Below are positions 1 to 12,059 of a stretch of 64,000 nucleotides of DNA, piece by piece. Below the pieces are notes generated by a model that did not search any database, was not told where the DNA came from, and worked only from the letters and a program-made list of their open reading frames with translations. The first letter of the stretch is position 1, and every line of letters starts with the position of its first letter. Source of the stretch: Chenopodium formosanum (lineage: Eukaryota > Streptophyta > Magnoliopsida > Caryophyllales > Amaranthaceae); NCBI GenBank assembly GCA_024500155.1, contig CM044877.1, forward strand, positions 81,886,501 through 81,950,500, read 5' to 3'. The translations under genes and the position numbers were made by a program.

Positions 1-881
1 GCATAACTTTCCACGATGGCTAGCTATACCGCGCGCGTAGGCTTCCCTAGTTCTCTTAAAATCCCAAGTGGTCCAACTAATTGGAATTCTTCACATCACA
101 ATCACGGTGAAAAATATCAATCATACAAAATATTCATATATTTTAACATAGAGTTTTAATCTAACCGTGAATTAGGGTTTCGTTTGGTTGGGCGTAATAC
201 ATTATCAATGAAAAATGATTTTCAAAGAAAACAATTTACAATGGAAAACAATTTCCGTGTGTAGACCCGTGTTTTTCTTGAGGGATTGCACCAAAGAGGA
301 TACCTCTGGAGGCTTACTTTTGGGTGCGAAGAATTGAATTCTTGCTATTTGCATATTGTGAGTATGCCTGACGTATGAGTGTGAATTATAGTCGAAAACT
401 CGAGTAGAGGAAGTCGCCACCGTGCTTTTTTCAGGAGCCACAAAACCCGGTATTATGCGTAGCCCCGAAAAGCCAGAGGACTCCATATTTAGGTCGTGCA
501 CTACATTATTTACTCGGGAGACGAGGGTGAGAGCGATGCAGTGCACAACGCCGCTCACACGCATCTAACGGTCTCTACTCGGCTTCATTACGAAATCTTT
601 GTTGTAATTGCAAACGTCAACAATATTTCAAGTTTTTTCCCTTCATAACACACAACTTAAATCTAGGCGAGTTCTATTAATGCGCACAAAAGATTTATTT
701 ATATTATCACTTTGAGATTAATCGATTTTCAAGGCACTTAAACCAATTTTAATTTGTGTCAAACATTTATTAATTACGTATTATATATAATACATTAAGA
801 ACAAGATTAAATAGCGAAAGACACATGCAAAGAGAGACAAAATATTATGGGGCATGTGGCCTCATAACTATACCTTGCAAA
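1..881. other. Intergenic, no gene recognised
   Basis: AT-rich spacer at the left edge. The longest open frame, on the minus strand at 205-564, has no recognisable domain and looks like chance. No RNA gene or clean repeat boundary was seen. Confidence 0.5.
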
Positions 882-2083
882 TAGCACTGTCAAAACGGTT
901 TGACAGTTCGGGTTTAGTTCGGTTTGAAATCGGTTCGGTACTAAATCGGGTCGGTTTGAAATCGGTTAAATATATCGCAGGTCGGTTTCAGTTCGGTTTA
1001 AATAGTCATCGGTTCGATTCGGTTTCGGTTTATTCCTGAACGATTTTAATTCAGTTCGGGTTGTAAACGGTTCGGGAAGTAAACGGTTCGGTACAGCCGG
1101 CTGGCCGGGTTGTGGTTTGTTAACGGTTCGGTGTAAACGGTTTTTATACCGGTTCAAACAGTTTTGGGTTGGAAACGGTTTCGAGTTAGAAACGGTTCGG
1201 TTCTTTTTCGGTTCAGTTTAATTTTGGTTCGGTTTGTTAATAGGTTCGCCTTTTATACAATTTAACGTTATTCGGATCAGTTCCATTTCACATTTACTAA
1301 ATTATGGTTCAGAACGATTTTTTATTTCAAAAAGTCGGTTTTTAATCAGGTTGTTTGGATTCGGGCAGTTAAACAATTTTTGTTTGAAATTTCATAGTAC
1401 TTGCTAACTAACCTTTTGCTGGTTAACAAGTTTTATATCAAGGCGAGACTTCATCACTTCATATTTAGGCATTAGGCATTATATTATATACAAATTCTCA
1501 TCGATTTTAAAAATACATATCATGTTATTTTCAAGTTTAGTCATACTGATGTTACTAGTTTATTACGAAGTAACGTAGATTATAAATGTTTAGTGTATTA
1601 ATGAATTATTATTGTTTTACTATCACATTATTAGTTGCTTCTTATTAAATCATCTAATTGATGTGTCATAATCATGATTTCATGAGTTATTGTGAGATCG
1701 AAATTACAGTTTGATTTATAGACAGTTTGGTTTATAAACGGTTCGGTGCAAATGGGTTGCAGTTTGTTAACGGTTCAGTGTAAATGGTTTTTACCTCAGT
1801 TCAAACGGTTGGTTGGAAACGGTTTCGGGTTAGAAACGGTTCGGTTTTTTTTCGGTTCGGTTTGATTTCAGTTTGGTTTAAAACTAGTTCGGTTTGTTAA
1901 CGGGTTCAGTTCTTACACGGTTTGACATTATTTGGATCGGTTCGGTTTTGGTTTCGGTTTTACTTAAATACGGTTCGGGTCGGTTTTCGGTTTTACAAAA
2001 TCGGTTTTAATCGGTTCGGTTCTCATTTGGGTCGGTTGGTTTCGGGCAGTTAAACGGTTTCGGTTTGAAATTTGACAGCACTA
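882..2083. mobile_element. Non-autonomous hAT-like DNA transposon
   Basis: The element is bounded by the 8-bp direct repeat CTTGCAAA at 874-881 and 2084-2091, as expected for a hAT target duplication. Its ends form imperfect terminal inverted repeats, TAGCACTGTCAAA on the left and TAGTGCTGTCAAA read inward from the right. Both halves are full of CGGTT/CGGTTCGG words in the same orientation, like hAT subterminal repeats. A block at about 1121-1290 recurs as a diverged direct copy at about 1769-1950. The frames at 854-1039 and 966-1157 are low-complexity translations of these repeats. No transposase is present, so it can only be mobilised in trans. Confidence 0.85.
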
Positions 2084-4489
2084 CTTGCAAATCGAAATAT
2101 CAACTCAAGGACAAAGATCAAGAACCCTGTGAGGCCATAATTGCCTTGATATTGCAATGGGGGGAGAGACACAAATTAAAAAGTCGAGGAGAGAGATAAA
2201 TGGAAATATGTGCAAATAATAATAAAAAAAACGCAATATTTGTTATAATGATATATGATACTAATTGCTTTAATATTAAATAAACGGATAAAGTACATAT
2301 ATGTTTGGGTGTTTAGAGAGCCAAAAGGGCATGGGTGAGATTCGATTCCATGATCTCTTGAAACCGGGAGAGAAGCTCTAATAACTTAAGTTATCCCTCA
2401 CTCTCAACGGATAAAGTGTATGATTATATGCTAATCAATTCATATAGAAGAAGAAATACCTCGGAATTACAGAGTAAGTAAATGTTTAAAATAAAGATAA
2501 GTATTTTTTTTTCTTTTTTTAAAAAAAAGTCCATCCTGTGCAAAGCACAGATTTATAATACTAAGATAGACTTGTACAAAATATAATCAATTAAAATAAA
2601 GTTAGTTTAAATGAAAGGACTTATATAACATTTTTTTTAAAAAAATTGAGTTTAATTGATTTTTACCCTTAAAACTCTCATACTCCGTATTGTATTAGAT
2701 ATATAATTCAAAATATATTTTTAAGTTATTGTAGTTTTTTATTCATTAACTTTTTATATCATGTTATTTTTAAGGGGGGAAAAAAGCAAAAAAAAATTGA
2801 CGGTTAAAATTTTCTTGTGAATATGACAGATTGACAGGTGTATTTTAGCGATAAATCTGGTGATTACTTTAATAATATAGTATTGATGACACTTTTTGTA
2901 ACATAACTATCAAACTATGTATAGTTCAATTATTGTAGCAGTCCAGCAGGAGCTGATTGATTGGGCTTGGACCATAATTGAATTTCTTGGTACAGTCCAA
3001 CTTGGTTTGTTGGAGTATGCTCAAACTGGCTACTAAATCAAGCTTTAACTACCAACCCGGCTAACCCGATATCATCACTGATATCAGGCCCATCCATATT
3101 CATATTCAAATATTTTGATACTGTTACGTAGAAGGTTGTAAAACCGATTCTGGTAGGCGTTACTAAAACTTACGTACATATATCGATAAAAATGATTGGC
3201 CACAAATTTTATCCAAAATTGAATTATTATGTCTGTTATACTCGCGTAAGCTAATTTTATAGATACTATATTTAATGTTCATTTAAATTACCTTAAAATA
3301 CGCTTATATGTATTTTTATGAAATATAAAACATGCATCACTCACATTTAAATCTAAATAAATAGTGACGGAGAAATGTGAGATTAATGGTATGTGGCTGA
3401 GTATCAAATAGGTATACTTGAGGACAGCGAGAAAAATCAAGAGGTGGCCTTCCTTTTCTTAGCACAACTTTATCGTTGTATTTACCAAAGTTTTCATCCT
3501 TTTGATAAGGTTAAGTGCTAGTTTTTGGTCCCCAAACTAGCAAGTAGTATGATAGTTTTATATTCTTCCAAAGATCCTCACAAATATTTTCAAAAATTAT
3601 GAAAATATTTAAAGGGCACACCATAAATTGAGCTATCATGATATCAGCCCATGGGCTCCATTAAATTTATGATATTCGTGCTTCTCTTATCTTATGCTAA
3701 GGTAATTTGTTATTCGAACTAACGAAGATAACTCGAGATAAGATGATACTAACAATCCTAATTGACAACGTTGGTGTCAGCTATATTTTTATTTTGCAAA
3801 CAAGTCTTTCAATGATGGTACAAGATTTTAGAACACTTGTTCAATAATTGTGTTTTTGAGTTGTACGTATGTATGTTATAGTTAATTTCAAAGTTATTAA
3901 ATACACACTATTACATTATAGAATTCAATTCATTTTGATATGTTTTGCAATATAAATTTATATAATCAAGACAATTCCATACATAAAACCCTTATATAGT
4001 GTAAAACCTAACTCTAGGTTTGATTCTCATCGTGTTTAAACTTATCCCTTCTCCTCCAAATGGACCCCTTTACCTTAAAAACAGAAAAAGGAAAATAAAA
4101 ATAAAAATAGGTACCACAAGTATTTCTAGTAGTTTCGTTAGATACACATACACATAAACCCAAAAAAGAAAAAGGAAAAATAATAAAAAGAAAAAGGTAA
4201 ATAGTTACCTCTATCTAAAATCTATGTGGTGGTCTCGAAAAGACCTGAGACTTGGTGACGCAATGGCTGATATTGGTTTGAGCACAACATGCAATAAATA
4301 CTTTCGACTACATTTCTTCTCACCACAAAAATGAAATTACAGATCACAAAATTAAAACACGTACTAATGCGATACTACTTTACTATTGCTATATAAGAAT
4401 ACAACTACCAATATAACACGTTTAATTTGTACAACCAATATTACTACTTACTTTCTTCTCGTTGTATCATATTCTTAATTTCCGATCTC
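2084..4489. other. Intergenic region upstream of the HIPP gene
   Basis: AT-rich spacer without a credible open frame. It must hold the promoter of the HIPP gene. A hairpin-like word near 2530-2550 (TGTGCAAAGCACA) resembles the GTGC/GCAC hairpins seen near other repeats here, but no element boundaries could be set. Confidence 0.45.
4390..4397 (+). promoter_or_regulatory. Probable TATA box of the HIPP gene
   Basis: TATATAAG lies about 93 bp before the start codon at 4490, a normal distance for a plant TATA box with a short leader. Position and sequence are the only evidence. Confidence 0.5.
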
Positions 4490-7400
4490 ATGGGAGAGGT
4501 ACGTACTTATGTTTTTTTTTAAAAAAAATTACACGATTGTATTATACTTTGTTTAATTTCTTCTTTAAAGACTAATTGTGTGTCTGTTCATTCACAGGAA
4601 AAGAAAGAGATTGTTGCCGGAGGAGAAGGTCAGGTTGAAGAGAAGAAGGAAAAGGCGGATACCGACGAAGCCAAGAATAATGAGATTATTGTAATCAAAG
4701 TTGACATGCATTGTCAATGCGAGGCTTGTGCCAAGAAAATTTCTAAAGCTCTTAAAGGTTATCAAGGTATGTTATCTTGCTAAGTTAGAGAGAATATATT
4801 AAATTGAACAAACCCAATTGCTTGATTTCCATTGATACGGCCATAGTCAATATATAATACAAGGTTTCCCTAATCTGATAAAATTAGGAAATATCACAAA
4901 GATCTCAAAAGATTATATTCTAGGCACAAGATATAGCAACTAAATATTATCATATAATTTCCTAAAATATAATTATCCTCAATATATCTACTACTAGCTA
5001 CTATTTTATCTTTGAGATGTACATGTAGGCCAGGGTTGATTAGTTTTAAATTCTGTACATAAAATTGTTTTAAAGTATGCGCATTGCATCTTATATTGAT
5101 TTATATTCATCTGTAAACTTCTTTATTTTACAAAATGATATTTAGTACCAATTAATAATTAAAAGTAATTAAGTAATACGTAAAAATTTGAATTGGTTGT
5201 GAATGAATTAAAAGGGGTGGAAGACGTAGCAGTGGACCGAAAGACGAACACAGTAATGGTAAAAGGGAAGACAGCTGAAGGTTTGAAGTTATGTGACCGA
5301 ATTCGCCACAAAACTGGACGTAACGCTCAATTACTTTCTCCCTTGCCTAAGCCTCCTCAGGAAGAGAACAAACCTAAACAAGAAGAGAACAAACCTAAAC
5401 AAGAAGAGAACAAGGATCAAAAGACTGAACCTGCGCTTAAGGATCAAGTATGCAACATAACATACTTTCTACCCTTTTACATTATGCATCTTTATTTTCC
5501 TTGCTTTATTAATCTTTTTATGTCTTTAATTTGTTCTATGATTTGAGATAGATGCATGTCCACTAATTAAAGAGGATATACAAATATTCTATGTATGTGT
5601 TACTTAAAAAAAAAAAAAAAAAAAAAAAATTAGTGGTTGAGTGTCAATTAACTTGCAACCTTTTTATCTACTATCTGAAAAATGCCGGATTTACAAAATT
5701 TATATGTGTCACGTACGTGTTTTACTTTTATCAGGATTCACTAAAAGTCTTTCTAAAACCGTAATATGATGATGGATAAAAAGGCTAGAATTTGTTAGGG
5801 GACTAGCTTTCGATTTACACAATAAATGAAGCACAATATCCATGTATAATTAGTTATATATAGTGTTGATTGTCATCTTGTCTAACATAAAATGAGAGAT
5901 TAATTAAAAGATGGAGATAGTTGGTGGAATAGGGATGGTAGGACAGACATAGTTACAAGGAAAAGAGAAAGTATAAAGTAGTACTCCGTACAGTACATAC
6001 TCCACTGTTAAAATTAAATGGTAAAATCCAGCATGTGGACTGGTGGAGTTGTCGTATATGTTAAAACTGACAGGATTAACACAAGGCCAACATTCAAATG
6101 CCGGTGAGTGAAAAAGAAATCGCACATTTTACAATGAATTCCGATTCCGGATCACATTTACTTGTATTTGCCGACACCTTAACCACCCTATTATATTGCA
6201 CCGTACGTACCAACTGCTGCATTCCATTTTCATACGTTTAAGCATCTTTCTTTTACGTTTTTGGACACATTTATTTCGCCCTTTTTTTACCTTATTTGAA
6301 TTTGACTCATGCTAAATCATAATATTACATGTTGGTACAACTTGAAATCAAGTTGGGTCAATATTTGAAACCTCGCTCTCACCAATATATATAATAATTC
6401 CAGCCCAACGTTAACATATAAAATGTGTGAGTCATGCATCTACACATCCGTTAGCTAGAAGTATAATCCATCATAATTTAGATGAGATCATACGGAATAA
6501 TATTTATAACCTTAGCTTATGTTTATAAGCTTGATGCCCTTGTTGCTCTCTCATCATTGATTTGAACTTCATTTCCATCCAACTCTTTCAGTTTTTGGGT
6601 AGAATACAACTCTTCTAGGGTCTAGGGTCTAGGCTTCTAGCTAGTATGCCATTATAGGCAGTACGTATTCAAAACTATAAGAATCTTGAATATTCAATTC
6701 AGATCATCATGTGGTTGCTTTGTAGTTTCTCTGATCAGGATCTTATCCTAATTAACTAGTAACGTAACAAATTAAAATGTCACTGATTTTTCATTTTATA
6801 AAGGGCAATCAAATCAATCAAGTTATATGGTGTATGCCCACAATAAAGATGAAAAAGTAAAGCATTAATGCTAGCTAGTCAATTTTGTTCAATTTGATCA
6901 TATATATTTGAAGATGATTAGTTTGTATTGACGCTTTCATTCAAAACCACCTTTGTCCGGAATTTTGCAAAACTCTATATACAAGTATATACTAGACATT
7001 ATATTTTTGACAGATGTGAATTAAATTAAAGTGATTTGAACAGTTTTATTGAGTATAATATACTTCGTATATCAATAATGGTTAACATATATATTTGCCA
7101 TATGGTTAATTAATTATGTTAATTATATGCATGTTTAATTTGGCAGCCACCTCCCGTAGTAACAATGGTACTTGGAGTTCATATGCACTGTGAAGCCTGT
7201 GCGCAGCTCCTACGGAAGCGCATTCGGAAGATTAAAGGTATGTTTGTAGCATTGTACAAGTGTGTAACTATGTGGCATACAATAATTCATACAGTAATAC
7301 ATTAGTACATGCATGTTTTGCACACTTTTTTGGTACGTACATAGTGTAGACGTGTAGTACCCCATATTAATTTTATAATTGTACGTAATATATGCATGAT

Positions 7401-7872
7401 TGTTTGAGATGATCTGATGATTATCTATACACGAACAGGGGTAGAGTCCGTAGAAACAGATATAGGCAAGAGTCAAGTGATTGTGAAGGGTGTGATAGGA
7501 GATCCAGAGGCATTGGCTAAGTATGTGCATAAGAAGACAAGGAAGCAAGTGTCCATTATCAAGGCTGGTAACGAACAAGATAATAAGCAAGACACGACAA
7601 CGACGCCCAAGGCTAGTAGCAATGAACAAGAGAACAACAAGAAAGATGATGATAATAATAAGGAGGTCATTGATAACTCTATAATTGATCAAGATGTTAA
7701 GATGATGATGATGAATAATATGATCAACAGTTCGAATGATTATTATTGGCCATCAGCAAGGTATGACTACATGACAGATTATTATAATAATGATCATCAT
7801 CATTATAATCATAATTATCAGCCTCCTCAAGTGTTTAGTGATGAAAACCCTAATGCTTGCTGTATTATGTAA
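4490..7872 (+). CDS. HIPP: Heavy-metal-associated isoprenylated plant protein with two HMA domains
   Basis: Five exons join in frame: 4490-4498, 4598-4766, 5215-5447, 7147-7237 and 7439-7872, giving 311 residues. The first exon encodes only Met-Gly-Glu before a strong GTACGT donor. HMA domain 1 spans about residues 33-97 and HMA domain 2 about 142-207. Domain 2 has a normal metal-binding loop (MHCEAC, Cys152 and Cys155). Domain 1 reads MHCQCEAC, two residues longer than usual and with three cysteines. A KQEENKP-type repeat links the domains. A Asn/His-rich tail ends in a CaaX box, CCIM, for farnesylation and membrane attachment. HIPPs bind soft metals such as Cu, Zn or Cd and act as metallochaperones or stress-response scaffolds. 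The layout and the NPNAC-x-x-M ending resemble the Arabidopsis HIPP7/8/9 group; the exact orthologue is not settled. Confidence 0.92.
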
Positions 7873-9365
7873 TGTAAACCCTCTACCCTATATATAGTAG
7901 CTTGTTATAAATTTTGTAAAATAATTATTGCTTTGAATTTTATTATGTAATGTATTAAATATATATATGATTAATGATTTTGTGTAATAATTATGTTTAT
8001 ATTATATTTGATCAACTTGATCTAAAGTCAAGCCTTCCTTAATATAATCCAAAAGACTTGAAATAATTGCAATTAGTTTCAACATTGATGTGAATGGTGA
8101 ATTGAAAACTGAAAAGCAACAATTGTGGCGTATTGTTTAAGCATGGGAGATATTTCTTAGCTACATGGACCTTTTTAGTCAGTTACGTTAAGTGGACTCC
8201 ATTTCTCCTCACCCACACCATCAAAGTATCAAATCATCCTCTATTATACATACAATAATACATCCATCACTTTTAATAAATTGATGGATTATTATTTTGA
8301 AAGAAATGTATTTATACAAATCAAACAATGGGTATTAGAATTAATAAAGACTAATAAATTGTTTGATCATACGATGGGTATGTAGGCTTGAGTTGTGTTT
8401 TGAATATTGCTGGATTAACATGAAATATAATCCGACATGGCCCAAATGATATCAGCCTTTCCAATTACAAGCAAGCAAAATGAGCAAGAGCTGTTTTATG
8501 TTTTTTCGTTAAAGAAGAAATGAAGAATGGATCCATCTTTAGGAAAAAGTTATCAAACATGCGGATTATTGCTTTTCCTCGAATAGAATGGGCCTATACA
8601 TGAAAAATTATTTGGGCCTACCCACACTTTTCCAGATTTCCTTTAAAATCCTACTCCCTGCCCAGGAGTTTCATCGCAATTGGCAAGGGAGCCATACAAC
8701 AAAACACCATAAAAGATTAAAATCTACTCTCGTACCTTTTTTTTTTTTTGGAAATCTACTCTCGCACTTACACCTTAGACCATAGGTCATACAATGTCTT
8801 CCTTATTACTATCGCTATTTCAAATTAGCCGATATGTTTTATTATTACCTTTGTCAATACACAATTCTATATCAATTCCCTCTTAATGTAATGAAGTTTA
8901 TATTGGAAGGGGTAGGTCTAACAAAATTTACATGACTATTTCATTTTATCTTTAAGTCACACAAATTAGCCAAAATAATTTATGAATAATTATGTTAAAA
9001 GTCAAAAGATGTCAATTAATCTGATATAAATCAGAGGAAGTATCATAATATAAAAAGGCTTTGGTGGTACGTAAATGGTTAAAAACTAAAATAAAAAATA
9101 CTTGATATATTGGTGCCAAATAATACAAGTGGCTTTTGAAATTGTCAACTAAAGAGATGGAACATGAGATTATAGATTATGCATACGATCGTCCACTCAA
9201 ATTCATCTTGAGAATATAATCGATGAATATTATGGCATTGTGGTCCTCCCTTCATCCTGTAACTTTGTCGTACATAAGACTCATTTCTCTAACGACAAAT
9301 AACACTCAAACAACCAACATCGACAGGTCGTTATTATGTACTTGTACTCTATATTTTCTTTACCA
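7873..9365. other. HIPP 3' flank and intergenic spacer
   Basis: The first 100-150 bp probably form the HIPP 3' UTR, with several AATAAT/ATAAAT-like words. The rest is AT-rich with only short open frames. About 8930-9050 resembles a degraded Stowaway-like repeat, but its ends could not be fixed. Confidence 0.4.
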
Positions 9366-9560
9366 ATAAGAGTTGGCTCAAGTGATAAGCAGCTTAATGC
9401 CGCTTAAGGAAGGTCTTGAGTTCGAGCCCTACCAAATGTAGAAGAACTCTTCTTGGAGACTCACCTAGGCCACCATAACACAGGTATGCAACTCGAATCG
9501 GATCCGCATGTGTTGAACCGGGTGAGGCAAACTCGAAAAGTACTCCGTAGTATATTAATA
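9366..9560 (+). repeat. SINE-like tRNA-derived repeat
   Basis: The stretch begins with TTGGCTCAAGTGATAAGCAG, which resembles a pol III A box. About 45 bp downstream comes GAGTTCGAGCCCTACC, which resembles a B box. This spacing and these words are typical of plant tRNA-derived SINEs. The 3' end is uncertain and no target duplication was identified. Confidence 0.5.
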
Positions 9561-9651
9561 CGAATTATGCGCAATAGTTTGATAAGGCTTTTTTCATAGT
9601 GAAGGACATGAGAGATTGAGACAAGATGATGAATCCAAATTCCTTTGTTAT

Positions 9652-9763
9652 AAACGTAGTTAATTAAGGTTTTTCGGTCTAGTCTGCCCAATTCTAAAAT
9701 AAACGTAGTTAATTAAGGTTTTTCGGGCTAGTCTGCCCAATTCTAAAATAAACGTAGTTAATT
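9652..9763. repeat. 52-bp tandem duplication
   Basis: A unit of about 52 bp starting AAACGTAGTTAATTAAGG is present twice in tandem, followed by the beginning of a third copy. The copies differ by a single base (cggtct versus cgggct), so the duplication is recent. Confidence 0.85.
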
Positions 9764-12059
9764 AAATGTTTAGAAATTCCACCATAGTAACCCTTAGAAC
9801 TATGCTGACAATCAAGTTAAATATCTTTGTTGTTGAAAAAAGATGATGGGCAATTGTGATGAGAATTCATATTTCTCCCTTTTCCTTTCCTATATGATTA
9901 ACAAATGAGAATATTGTTTGGTAATGAACTGTTCGATTTGAAATTTTTGATTATTATAGGATAAGGTAGGTATTACTGTATTAGCAAAGATGAGGCTACA
10001 ACAGTACAAACTCAATTGCATGAGTTAGTGTACACACCAAATATAGGTTACCTCATGGATATAAAAAAAACAGCCAATTCAGGCAAAGGTAAGATATTAA
10101 TCTATGCAAGTAAGACGATAAACCATTACCAACCCAGTTAAATAAAAGTTAACGAATCACACCGAGAACAAGGATTATTTAGGATAAATAGGATCCAAAA
10201 TATACGTAGTGATGAGTTTGATGACGAGCGCATTGGGTACTATGTTACATGTAAATAGCAATCATTTCACACATTAATATTTATATATGCTCTTATGTAA
10301 TCGATCAAATAAGCTTTGCCATTGGAAGTGAGGAATATTCAAACCACATCGTACGGCTCCTTTATTTCTAGAACCAAATATGACATTCGTGCCTGTGGGC
10401 CGTGGCCCATTGAAGATATCATGTGGACAAATTAATAATTTTTTAAATTTTTGTAAAAAGAAAATCTAGGCGTAGAATTGGAGCATGGTCTATGATATGT
10501 GCATCATGTTCAAACAGAACCCCTATAGGCCTACATAAATACCCACATAAATACCCACTATTTCCATCATGAAACTTGGTTGGTTTATAATCAATCTCAT
10601 TATTGTCTCCAATCCATCATTATTCATAATTGGTTTCATGGTTTGAGCTCATTTTATCATTATAATGTTTCTTACTTTATGTGTATGTCAAAGTAGTAGT
10701 GATTTTACTAGATTTGAACTATATATACCCAGAACATAAATTATATCATGAATTGTATAGACAAAAGTAGGAGTGATTGTGTTTTAAAACTCCCTTTTAA
10801 AAAGTTGAACATTTGAGCTATATAGATACAGAGCACAAACTACAGCATCTTTTCCTTGGTCAAATATGAGATAAAAACAATTAAAAGAATGGGAAAATCC
10901 GACATAAGCAAATCGATGATAAAAGGAAGGTATATCCGTATATGTTGAGTCAAGTGAAATATAAATATGAAGTTCATGCCTGGAGGTGTATTGACTATTG
11001 ATTAACAACATTTCTTGTATTGAAGTTTGAAGTTGTATAAGGAGTAACATATGACATGCTAGAATATGCTTTACTAACTTAGTAATGTGGTTTTGTAACA
11101 CAAGTGGGGTTACCAAAGTGATGGAACATATGCTAGGATATACTTAACACACTCTCTAGCTTAAACATACTAGCTGTAAGTAGTTTGGAATAATAGTGGA
11201 TTAGAATGATATTGTGGAAACTTGTGATGTGGAGTTAAGTTCAAGAAGATGAACACAATAAATGCATTCATAATCTATCTCTAATCATTTCAAATTAAGT
11301 TAGAGAAATAATCATTTTAAAAAATCCATTTTGAAATTGAACTAAGCTAGAGGTGATAAAAAATCGAGTTGGGCTTGACTTTTGTATAAAAATTGTGTCC
11401 AAACATGTTGGGCTTTTTTGGCAGAGCCCAGACTTTAATTAGAACTAGAAAAGCGTTTTTAGATTTGTCTAAACTCGTGTTTTTTCTAGGCCGAAAGCAT
11501 TGGTAGGATTAGGGGTGAAAGTTTTTGAAAAAGTATTATCACTGGTATATTAAATATAATTAGGAACTTTGTAAAAGCATTGGTTGTAAAGAGCGTATCC
11601 ATGAGATAGCAACAGTTAAGGAAATGACATTCTAATAATGGAGTAAAATGAAAAGAAAGAGGAACGAGGAAACAGAAACAAAGCACAAGGTTAACACAAG
11701 CAGAGTCGTCCAGCATACTACGTGGACAAAAAGACGGGGCCCACAAGTACGAAATCCACGTAGACATCCAGCGTGGCAAATTTGGAGAGGGCACGTAAGT
11801 GTGTCAGAACAAGTAGTACAACACACAGCTCGTGATATTCTCATGTTCTCTTTTTACTCCGTAAAGGTTTCTTCCACTTTTCAACAGTTTGATAGCGCCA
11901 CCCACCCACCCATTCCTATTCCATTACAAGGGCAATTCAGTCATTTCACAGTAGGACTTGTATTTATACATTGATATGAAATGACATAGTGATATTTATT
12001 ATTTAGAGAAAAGCAAAGCAAGAATTGGTTGTGAAGAGTACATAATAATAGAGAGAGAA
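9764..12059. other. Intergenic region upstream of the OPT gene
   Basis: No gene recognised. Open frames at 10784-11116 (-) and around 11486-11974 on both strands overlap one another and lack domains. A TATTTATA word near 11957, about 100 bp before the OPT start codon, is a possible TATA element. Confidence 0.4.

Noticed and set aside
205..564. 119-codon minus-strand frame near the left edge
   Set aside because: No domain, no promoter and no splice context; probably chance.
882..2083. CGGTT-rich region as a satellite array
   Set aside because: Exact 8-bp flanking duplications and inverted ends show it is a single transposon, not a satellite.
7210..7692. 160-codon minus-strand frame
   Set aside because: It lies antisense to HIPP exons 4 and 5 and their intron, and reads as low-complexity hydrophobic sequence.
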